The notes under the pieces: generated by a model
Seen by the model: the letters and a program-made list of their open reading frames with translations, nothing else
Databases searched by the model: none
What the model was told of the DNA's origin: nothing
Assembly (NCBI GenBank): GCA_009761415.1
Contig: QUOL01000015.1
Location: forward strand, 310,001 to 374,000
From: Sarcomyxa edulis
Taxonomy: Eukaryota; Basidiomycota; Agaricomycetes; Agaricales; Mycenaceae
Length of the DNA: 64,000 nucleotides
Direction of reading: 5' to 3'
Part shown: positions 55,725-64,000 of the stretch, piece after piece
Numbering within the stretch: position 1 is the stretch's first letter
Layout: each line of letters begins with the position of its first letter
Translations under genes and position numbers: made by a program

Positions 55725-55787
55725 TTCATCCCTAAAACATACCTGTCATCGTACTTATCCTTTCGTAGCCCACCCCATTCTTTCGCA

Positions 55788-56712
55788 ATGTTCGCCTCAA
55801 TCACAATGACCGCGGTTCTGTCCACCCTTCTCCTCACCGCTCGTGCAGACCCTACCCCAGACACACCAGGCCCCGGCGATTCCTATAACGCGGGTTCGAC
55901 GTGTTCTACGACCTGGGTTGGAGATGCTAACTCTACCACCGCTTGGAAGACGATGGCTATCGAGCTCATGACTGGTAGCAATCTCGCGATGACTCATTTG
56001 ACGAGTGCGTTCCCATCTCATAAATTATCCATCATTTATGGTGTACTTACTTGTCAACAATCGTACAGCGCTCACTACCACTGCTGACGGAACTGCTGAC
56101 GGAACCTACACATACACCTGTCCAGAGGTATGTTTTAATCACGCTTTAGCTGACATTCAATACTTGATATCTAACGCCCGTCAAAACGTACAGGTCACGA
56201 TAAATGCCCCCATCTATTTCTATCAGTTCACGTCCCCCGACTCGTCAGATGTTACATGGACGACGCGTTTTACGATTGCATCAGACTCCGGCGCTGCTGT
56301 AGCAGCCCCTAATGCCACGCAACCCTCCGGAGACGCTATTCCATGGGGTGAAGGCGCCCTCTCCGATCCATCCACCGCAGTGGCCGCTCCAGTGTTCACG
56401 TCTGCGTCGGGTTCTACGGGTACCACGGCCGTCGTAGCCGCTACAACGACTTCCACCGGTACAACGGCTGCCGTCGTCGCTTCCGCCGCTTCAGGATCTT
56501 CCTCATCCTCCCGTCTCGTTTCGTCAGCTTCGGGCAGCGCTGCCTCCAGTGCCAGCGCTAGTGGCAGCTCCAGCGCGGCAGCTGCATCAGGTACCGCAGG
56601 ATCTGCCGCTGCGGCCAACGCCGCAGCAGGTACCTTAATCGTCGACGCTCGTGTCTGGCAAGCCGGTGTTGCCTTGGGAGCATCGGCGCTGGCCTTCACC
56701 ATTTTCCTATAA
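55788..56712 (+). CDS. Kre9/Knh1-like GPI-anchored Ser/Thr-rich protein
   Basis: A secreted cell-surface protein of the Ser-Thr-rich GPI-anchored family related to yeast Kre9/Knh1, implicated in beta-1,6-glucan assembly. The signal peptide is MFASITMTAVLSTLLLTARA. The N-terminal domain has STCSTTWVGDANSTTAWKTM, AIELMTGSNLAMTHLT, then after a 63-nt intron ALTTTADGTADGTYTYTCPE and, after another, VTINAPIYFYQFTSPDSSDV and TWTTRFTIAS. The C-terminal half is low-complexity Ser/Ala/Thr/Gly, and the end (AGVALGASALAFTIFL) is a hydrophobic GPI-attachment signal preceded by Ala/Gly/Asn residues. The domain is shorter than in full Kre9, so a wall role is inferred rather than shown. Confidence 0.82.
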
Positions 56713-57679
56713 TCGAAAACGAAATACTGCTTCGGTTGGGCGATGATTTGCATTCGGGGACTACGGACTACGCAATGGCTACATACAACATGCGATCGGA
56801 TTTCATTTCAACGCGCACATTTTCACGCATATTCATCCAATGACGGCGACGTGCGCATCAATTCCCACCATCATCCTAAACCTTTAACTTTTATATGCCT
56901 CGGTTTTCTTCTCATCTCATCTTTTTAGGTTTATTTCTTTTTATTTCTTCATTCGGGTATTTTGTAGTGGCGTTTTCTCTTCCTTCAGTCCAAGTCTAAG
57001 ATTATCTGTATTGGAATAGTCGTGCTAGCATTCACATACCATTTTTTTCGAATTTTGCCGTGGCGTTGGTGTTGGTGGTTTCATTTTCGGTGTGCATCCT
57101 CATCCCCCGGTTCGCAAAGTATCCTCTTTACCTGGCACCTCATCGATAATATACTATTTACGTGCGTGGAATTAATCCAGACTATCGCAGCTCTTTCTCA
57201 GAAGTCCATACAAATCATCAAGAGCAGATGCTATATATTCGTGAACAGGAACGAGAAGCGAGAACGGTATGTAAGGTCGTGACGAGTAGAAATATGTAGG
57301 TAAAGTATGTACGGTAGCAGGCATATGAAGAGTTGGAGGAGATGGAAGAGATGGAGAGATAGGAGAGATGGAAGCAATGGAAGAGATAGACGAGATGGAC
57401 CGAGATAGACGAAAAAGAAGAGAGAGAAGAGAGAAGAGAGAGAAGAGAGAAGAGAGAGAAGAGAGAGAGCCAGAAATACAGTACTTACAACATAAACAGG
57501 AGATGGGGAGACGTATGCGGTGCTACAGAGATTTCGACAAGAAAATCGAAGTCAAGACTAGTGTTGACCGACTGTAGTCGACCCTCCGCTGCTACGTTCG
57601 CTTCCGAGCCCAGTGGAATGAGATCTCTGACTATAGGTCGAAAATGTTGGGAAGGCTAGGCACCAAGCATCCAACAGTG
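56713..57679. other. Intergenic region, convergent genes
   Basis: Between the Kre9-like gene and the RanBP1-domain gene. AT-rich with a GA-rich simple-repeat tract; no gene supported. Confidence 0.55.
57334..57469 (+). repeat. GA-rich simple repeat
   Basis: Degenerate GGAAGAGATGGAGAGATA-type units followed by a pure AGAGAGAAGAGAG run. It explains the Arg/Glu-only open frame across it. Confidence 0.8.
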
Positions 57680-60600
57680 CTACTTCGGGACCTCGACGCA
57701 TGCGTCGAACACTTCGAGGAATTCTTGGAAGCCGTACTTCTTCGAGTCTCTCACACACTAAAGGTTTCATATATACAATGTCAGCCATATTCGTAAACCC
57801 TCCCTACGATACAATATCTGCTCACCTTCAGTCTGTACGTAGTCTTATCGACGATAATGGTGAAGGTCTTCAGCGTCTTATTCGATTTGGCCATGCCGGG
57901 GTGCAAGATAGCGTTCATCCAGACGTCCTTCACGCCACGGCGCCAGAATACTGTTGGTGATGGTATCAGCAGGGTCGTGAGATGCATGATTCAAAAATGA
58001 AGATAGTTTGCGAAGAGTGGATTCGTATTCACCGATCTGTTTCTTCTGGGTGTCCTTATCCAAGAGAATTTTGACGAAGCCTGAATGCGTTGCCGTTACT
58101 GGGTCCGATCCGTGCTTCGCAATGTTAATATAGAGCTTAGCGTTATCGAGCATAGCCAAATGATCGTCTTTGGCAGCTGACCAAGAAGGAAGACGGATAT
58201 AAGAGACAAGAAACAAGAAACAGTGTAGAATAGCGATGGACTTACCTTCAACAGATTCCGGTGCAGAATCTTTGTGATTGTCTGAGTCAGACGCGCCCTT
58301 AGGGGATTTCTCCGGAACTGAAGTGCTTTTGGAGATCGAATGACCAGAGGTCGAGGCGGAAGCGCTGCTCGTAGGCCTGGATGATGCACTGGCGGAGTCA
58401 GATGTCGATGCGAACGCCGCGAATTCCTCGCCGCGAGTCACTGTCGACGCAGAGGGGCTATCTGTCGTCTCGGATAAGAGAGTAGCAAAGCTAGACCTTG
58501 AGGCGGGCGTGGATGATGACGCAGAAGAACTGCTGCTGGCAGCCAAGAATCCGGATGTTGACGCGTAAGCTGCGAAACCGCCACCGCTTGGAATTGCAGT
58601 AGATGTCTATGGGATCATATCAGAGCGTTAGTCGTTCTCTGACGTGGTAAAAAAAACGGGTGACGTACAATTGCGGCAGGGACCTCCTTGGGAGTGCGTG
58701 CGTCGAAGGGGTTAGAGCTAGTAGGACGAAGCTGTACGAAAAAAAATCGAACATGTGTTGAGGAATGAAATGACTACCTGGACCATCATCGTGGACGCAC
58801 CGGAGCAAATGCAGGTGTAGGTGCAGCAAAGGCGGTGGCGGTGGCTTTGGGCTGTTTGATGGTAGAGATCAGGTGAGAACCAAGCAGTGGGTCGCAAGAT
58901 CTATTCGGGATAGTACCTTGAGCCATTCGGGAAACCCAAGACCGGCAGGAAGCGGCTTCACAGCGGGGGGAAGAGGCAGGGTGGAGGGAAGGGGAGGAGG
59001 GGTTGCTTGGGGAGGGGGAGGGATCTGTTGTACGTGGATATGGATGAGCTACCTCATCAAACGAAAAACGAATGCCGTTCGTCAGAGAAAGAAAAAGAGC
59101 GTACAGCTGCTGTCCTGAGGGCGCGGTCAAGGGGTTTCGCAGATACGAAGGAGATCGGTCCCGGTCCCGGGGAAGGAAGGGACTATGTGATTTCTTAAGG
59201 TCTAATGTTGCGTAGGGAGATAAGAGAGTAAAGACGTACAACGGCGTGTAAGCGGGGCGCTGGAGGCGGGTCGGATGTTTCAGGGGAAACGGAACGAGAT
59301 GAGGTAGTGGGGAACACCTAGCAGATAGTTTTACATCAGCAATCGGCAGCAGCGGTCAGTGAGAGAGAGAAGAACATACGGCCGGGACGAGATGGGGAAC
59401 GGCACGCTCCTTGGATGAACACTTGATAGATTTGGAAGGGGTTGAAGCGGGCTGTAGGATGATGTATGTCAACACTTAGTTATTTGCCGATGACAAGAAG
59501 GGAGGAAGGAAGACGTACGGTACGGGAACGGCGAGACGCAGCGCAGGTAGCCTCAACCTTAGACGAGGCGGCTGGAGATGATTCCTCTCTAGCGAAAGTC
59601 GAATCAGCAACAGCAGCAGGCACGGCTGGTTCGGGGACCCTGTCGAACAAAGCCTATGCAAATTGACGTGGTCAACACAGAAGAACATAGGTTATGATAG
59701 TGATAGAGACTACCTCGCTGTCATCGGACGATGTAGAAGGGGTCTTGCTTCGTTTGCGAGGGTGAGATTCCTGTGAGGATAGACGATCGATGAGTTGAAT
59801 CCGACGTTGCATAGTATTCATGTTCACGTACATCCTTGTCACCTTCGTCGTCCTGATGGGTACTTCCAGTAAAACATGCATGAACACACGAAAGAGGGAA
59901 CGAAAGACATACAGTTGATTCGCTGCTTGAACGTTCGTCTCCATCTTCGAGCTTTCTCTTCAAAGAGGAGTGGCGGGAAGGGGGTGGAGTAGCGAGCGTC
60001 GCCTGATCTCAACAATGAGTAAAGAAGAAGTTCGGTGGCATGATAGAATCCCACCTTCTTCGAATCCTCCACCGAAACTGGGGTGGGAGCGACTTCTAAG
60101 ATTTCGGATATCTGTCGATCGATAAGGTCAATGATGGTCTGGTAGATAAGAGAAGACGCGACGATACCTCTCCAAGTTCAGGAGACGGTGTCCTGGACCG
60201 TTTGTATGGACGACTTTCGGAAGTATCATCGTCCTCTTCGTCCTGTACAATACCATCAAGTTAGCAGCTATGATCTCATTGATCGAAGAGTATTGCAGAA
60301 GTATGAAGCGTACGCTGGTGCCGGTGCCAAAAATATCTTCTTCTGTGATACGTTTCCTTTTTCCGGGAGTGGCAACATCGACTTCAAGTGCCTCAGACTC
60401 GGACTCGTGGTCCGAATCCGAATGGGATAGATCGATGACTTCCTTGACATCGGGGGTCGGAGACTTCGTCTGGCGCTTCTTGGAAGACTGGTGTTTCTTT
60501 GTGAATCGTCGGTCTTTCTTCGATCGACGGCTGTGGCGGGGAGATGAGGACGAAGACGACGAAGACTTATCAGAGATATAGCCTTCGCTGACGCGACCAT

Positions 60601-60808
60601 CATTGGTTTCTTTATCTTGTGTCATTGTTGGAGCTTGAGGTGTAGTAGGAGATCTTGTTAATTCAACGGTTAGGTCAATTATCTTTGAGAGAATGAGGCG
60701 TTCGACAACATACGATTTGTTTGTGAATTTGCGGGTACAGGCGTATCCAATGGTTGCTAATGCTGCGAAGCCACACAATACGAGATTGGAGTCGGGAACC
60801 GGGAACAT
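57680..60808 (-). CDS. Ser-rich protein with C-terminal RanBP1-like domain
   Basis: A long multi-exon gene. The C-terminal exons give AKLYINIAKHGSDPVTATHS, LLDKDTQKKQI spliced to VFWRRGVKDVWMNAILHPGM, KSNKTLKTFTIIVDKTTYRL and a last exon SKKYGFQEFLEVFDACVEVP. The segment VWMNAILHPGM with the following strand matches the RanBD core (LxLNxxLFPGM). The middle is Ser/Ala/Thr-rich with FAAYAST and EEFAAFAST repeats resembling FG-poor nucleoporin or Yrb2-type linkers, and the N-terminal half has Lys/Arg clusters (TPGKRKRITEED, RPYKRSRTPSPELG, HPRKRSKTPS) and acidic Ser runs. The start at 60808 gives a putative TM leader (DSNLVLCGFAALATIGYACT); the alternative ATG is at 60625 (MTQDKETND). About ten introns. 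Probably nuclear or nuclear-envelope; Ran binding is inferred. Confidence 0.68.
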
Positions 60809-60887
60809 GTAGTCGTCGTTGACGACTGCGGCAAAATGTGGGGGAGTGGCAAGGTGGCAGGTGTGGGGTAGAGTGTTGTTTGTATAG

Positions 60888-61505
60888 TTATTTAAAGAGA
60901 TAATAGAACAAAGGATATACTTTGTAGCTTAGAAGGCTCGAGAAGTTCAAGACAAGATTTGTTTCTTTGACTTGACAAAGTAGGAGATGAGAGAAGGAAG
61001 AACAAGGAGGACAAGCTACAAGATTTAAGTAGGCCTCGGAGGACCTGGACAAATAGACAATAACTCGCTTAGCCTCGTTGATTACATGAGTGTCCATGAA
61101 TAAAAAACACGTGGATCTGGACGACCTGATTATCTGTGGGCCATCTTTATCGATAGCGCAAGAGAAGCAGAGATTCGGCTCCGCGACGTCTCGAGACGTC
61201 TCTAGTGAAGACGCGCGGGTGGGTGGCTCGGTGTCCGAGTCAAAAAGTCTCGGTCCAAGTCCCAGATTAGGATTAGCTCCAAGATAACGGTCCTCCGATA
61301 TGCGTGGGTCCCATATTTTCGAAAGATAGCCTTCCAGGGGGACGATATCCAGTGGTAACATCGACATGAACTCGAAGGTTGGATGGATGGTGAGACTGTT
61401 CCAGTTGCGCGGTGAGAGTGTGGGAAAAGTACGCCGACTGCCGAGCGTTGCCGGTGGTTTAGCACGGTTCGTCCACGTCAGTGTGTAAACTGACAATGCA
61501 CCCAT
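60888..61505 (-). CDS. Doubtful ORF upstream of the disulfide isomerase gene
   Basis: A single uninterrupted 205-codon frame starting MGALSVYTLTWTNRAKPPAT, divergent from the PDI-like gene by 54 nt. No domain, no signal peptide, no intron. The C-terminal part (FSSLLSYKVYPLFYYLFK) looks like translated AT-rich sequence. It may be a short gene or a chance frame; I lean towards the latter. Confidence 0.22.
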   Translation of the reverse strand: MGALSVYTLTWTNRAKPPATLGSRRTFPTLSPRNWNSLTIHPTFEFMSMLPLDIVPLEGYLSKIWDPRISEDRYLGANPNLGLGPRLFDSDTEPPTRASSLETSRDVAEPNLCFSCAIDKDGPQIIRSSRSTCFLFMDTHVINEAKRVIVYLSRSSEAYLNLVACPPCSSFSHLLLCQVKETNLVLNFSSLLSYKVYPLFYYLFK

Positions 61506-61558
61506 TTAAATACTTACAGCAGTGCACTTCACAGGTATCCTAGCTAGCACCCACCATC

Positions 61559-63101
61559 ATGCTACCGTCTCAACTACTCGCACTGAGCGTCCTGGCACCA
61601 GCGCTCGTCTCAGCAGCCTTGTTTCCTCCAGATTCGACAGTCAAGATGCTGAACCCAGCAGGTTTCAGGAAAGCTATGAAGGAGAATGTAAGCGTCAATT
61701 TCGCGTATATATGAAATGACACTACTAACATTTGCATTTGAATGCGCGTAGCAAACAAGCGTCGTCGCTTTCGTTGCCCCGTGGTGTGGGGTAAGGGAAA
61801 CGATCGTTTTGTGGATGAGCGTACCACTCATATCATGAACTGCAGCACTGTCAGAAAATGGCACCAGAATATGGAAGGACAGCCCTCGGTCTATATCCTC
61901 TCGTTCCCATGTACGCTGTAGACTGTGACGACCAGACGAATAAGCGGTTATGTGCAGAACAGGTACGTCTCGCCGCCCAATGTCGTACAACCATCAACTT
62001 ACATTTCACCGTATAGGGTGTGACTGGCTTCCCAACCGTCAAAGTGCGCAGTGTCTATCAATTAAATTAATACCTGATCGAAAGCTAATTCACTCGTTCG
62101 TTTAGATGTTCCCGCGAGGCAAGGAAATGGAACCACTCGTATACGACCTTCCTCAACGAACTGCGAGCGGATTCTTCTACTGGGTTACACGGAGAATACC
62201 CGGGACCAACAAGAAACTCTACAAGATTGATCAAATCCCACCTTGGGTCGAAGAGGTTCGTCATTGATTCATAGCCATTTACTTCTCTCCCTTATACTGA
62301 CTCGTCTTTGCACACATAGAACATCGACAAACCCCGAGCTCTACTATTAACGAAAGCAAAGCAGGTCCCTCTATTATGGAAGGTCATCGCCAACAAATAC
62401 AAGGACCAACTAGCATTTGGAAGTCATCGGGACCGTAAAGGGAAGACTTCGGTAAAGATGGGAATGGAGGCTGGTGAGAAGAAAGACTCGAAGGTACTCA
62501 TATACCCCGCAGGATCGACTGAGCCTATACGATACCAAGGTACGCAAAAGGACCACTCTGTTTCATTCACCGCACACGTACTGACTACATCACATTCGAT
62601 ATAGGTATCAACAAACTCGAACCCCTCTCAAAATTCCTCGACTCCGTCCTCGACGGCACCGTCGACCTCACCGCCATCAACAAAGACCTCGAAGCCGAAG
62701 CCGAGAACTTCGTCCCAGACCCTTCGGAACTCGAAATCGAACAGAAACAAGAAGCACAGCGGATCGCCCTCGCCCACGGTGGGTTCACTGACTTGATCGA
62801 TTTCGAGAAGGCTATCAAGGATGGGCATGGTGCGAATTACCATGATGCGAATGGGTATCCTGGGATGATGGGTGGGTTGCCGAAGAAGAAAGTCGTTGAG
62901 GAGGATGGGGATGGGATTCCGGTGACGAAGGAGCAGGTTGTGTTTGAGGCGAAGATTACGGATTCGTCGTCGAAGGTGGTTGAGGAAGAGACTGCCCCGG
63001 CGACTCCTACGCCAGCGGTGAATCCAGCTCCTACGCCCACGGGAGATGGTGTGACGGAGGTTGTGGGTGGAGAGGAGGCGCGTCCGACTGATGAGTTGTA
63101 A
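61559..63101 (+). CDS. ER protein disulfide isomerase-like (thioredoxin fold, CGHC)
   Basis: A lumenal thiol-disulfide oxidoreductase. Signal peptide MLPSQLLALSVLAPALVSA, then LFPPDSTVKMLNPAGF and, across an intron, VVAFVAPWCG joined to HCQKMAPEYGRTALGLYPLV, giving the active-site CGHC. YAVDCDDQTNKRLCAEQ and GVTGFPTVK (cis-Pro) complete a thioredoxin domain. A second region (PRALLLTKAKQVPLLWKVIA, LDSVLDGTVDLTAINKDLE) resembles the non-catalytic b-type domain of P5/PDIA6-like and Mpd1-like proteins. The acidic, Pro-rich tail ends TDEL, a variant of the HDEL/KDEL retrieval signal. Only one CxxC domain is present. Six introns. The divergent minus ORF upstream is doubtful. Confidence 0.87.
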
Positions 63102-63582
63102 ACTAGCATTGCCATTACCATTGGGGCCGTATCTGTATATATATCATAATTGCCAGAGACGTTGAGGCATTGATGAGGAGCTGCTCCTCGAGGCGTCTAT
63201 TTGCACCCTGCTTGGCTGTGTTTGAAATTGGTGGGAAAGCCACACTACCGCCCACGAAATGATCAGGACTCTGTACTGGAAATCCGAAACAACACTTGAA
63301 TTACTGAGCGAGGGGATGATTCAGGACTTCAAGTTCCCGGTCAAGCACATGAACAACTTGAAACTTTTTTCAGAATTACACTGTTCTGAAGAGACTGAAA
63401 GTTCCACACAGGACAAGCTAGGACGTATCAGCAGGAATGTAAGAATCTGGATAATTGGGGGTATTGAATAGTCTCAATAGTAGCAAATGAACAGACAATA
63501 TCGAGAGCGAGGAATCAGGAATACACATGGACGGAGATTAGGAATCGGAGGAACGGTTGTGGGAAGAAAAGGTGAAAGTAAA
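63102..63582. other. Intergenic region, convergent genes
   Basis: Short plus-strand frames overlap the end of the next minus gene or lack support. No gene seen. Confidence 0.5.
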
Positions 63583-64000
63583 TCATTTGGCATCGACAGA
63601 TGGCACTCTCAGATGAGACAAGCCTCCTGGGCTAGATTGGTGAGCCATATTCCACCGCAACGTTTCATCTTTGCTTTTGCATCGTGCATAGAATGTATCT
63701 TTTACTTCTTCAAAACGCGCTCGAAGCTTCTCAGCGTGGGTAGTGGCGATGAAATGTGAAAATGTGGCAAAGTTCAGAGCATCGAGCGGGTTCGATATGT
63801 CAAATGATATGGCGTTCTTTTCATACAGCTTGGTGACCTAAAACATAGTAATCATAGCAATCAAATAACATGACTGGTGGTGTGATAACACAAGCTCCGT
63901 ACCTTGCGCATCTTGGGTCCCATGGTTTCGACATACGCACATGTCACAACCCCAATCGAACCTTCAACAATCAAAGTGAAGGAAGGAAATTCTTCAATCC
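63583..64000 (-). CDS. Unidentified protein, 3' end only
   Basis: The gene runs off the right edge of the window. The visible exons, on the minus strand, are EEFPSFTLIVEGSIGVVTCA with YVETMGPKMRK, an intron of about 65 nt (GTACGG...TTTAG), then VTKLYEKNAISFDISNPLDA, LNFATFSHFIATTHAEKLRA and RFEEVKDTFYARCKSKDETL, ending LSHLRVPSVDAK and TGA at 63583. Charged and helical; no domain I recognise. Only the C-terminus can be judged. Confidence 0.55.

Noticed and set aside
57368..57577. Plus frame of Arg/Glu-rich sequence
   Set aside because: Translation of a GA-rich simple repeat.
1..64000. tRNA or rRNA genes
   Set aside because: No cloverleaf-like sequence or rRNA segment was recognised by eye; a tRNA scan would be needed to exclude one.

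Overview
The window is eukaryotic and fungal, almost certainly from a mushroom-forming basidiomycete (Agaricomycete). Genes are dense on both strands, and most are cut by short introns of roughly 45-70 nt with GT...AG ends and CTRAY-like branch points. The gene content is typical of that group: a FunK1-type kinase, a Kre9/Knh1-like GPI protein, a small secreted crystallin-like protein and a PIF/Harbinger transposon with a Myb/SANT-like companion gene. The exact genus cannot be read from the sequence.

Left arm (1-32.2 kb). In order this holds a small secreted protein, an unrecognised gene with a diverged inverted paralogue about 17.5 kb away, the oligosaccharyltransferase subunit STT3, a MATE transporter, a secreted agmatinase-like ureohydrolase, a GABA/choline-type amino-acid permease, a NodB-fold deacetylase, a type-B carboxylesterase, a hypothetical gene, the second paralogue, a small unrecognised gene, RNase H2 subunit C, a FunK1 kinase, the actin-patch protein Abp1 and a NYN-domain protein. 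These are mostly housekeeping or nutritional genes with no evident common pathway.

Middle (32.2-54.1 kb) is a nested pair of mobile elements. The outer one is a PIF/Harbinger DNA transposon (32218-54078) with 18-bp perfect terminal inverted repeats, a 3-bp ATT duplication, a DDE transposase and a convergent Myb/SANT-like gene. Its transposase is split, 8 bp into its third exon, by a 17.5-kb LTR retrotransposon (34164-51645) with 1,749-bp LTRs, GCGT target duplications, a primer-binding site and a polypurine tract. The retrotransposon reads on the minus strand with intact gag and pol joined by a probable -1 frameshift site (GGGTTTT). The two LTRs differ at only two positions that I can see, so insertion was recent.

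The most unusual part is the ~7.5 kb between the end of pol and the 3' LTR. It carries at least six intron-containing genes on the strand opposite to gag-pol. Five (called A-E here) are diverged tandem paralogues of a family I do not recognise. They share a phase-0 intron at the same place and a downstream IPSE / VGFxGD motif region, and each has its own TATA box. The sixth (F) has cysteines spaced exactly like a Zn(II)2Cys6 cluster. Because these genes are antisense to the genomic RNA, their introns would survive retrotransposition. I read this as an LTR retrotransposon carrying an antisense multigene cassette.

Right arm (54.1-64 kb) holds an unresolved spliced gene, a Kre9/Knh1-like GPI-anchored protein, a long Ser-rich nuclear-type protein ending in a RanBP1-like domain, a CGHC thioredoxin-fold ER disulfide isomerase ending in TDEL, and the 3' end of an unidentified gene that runs off the window.
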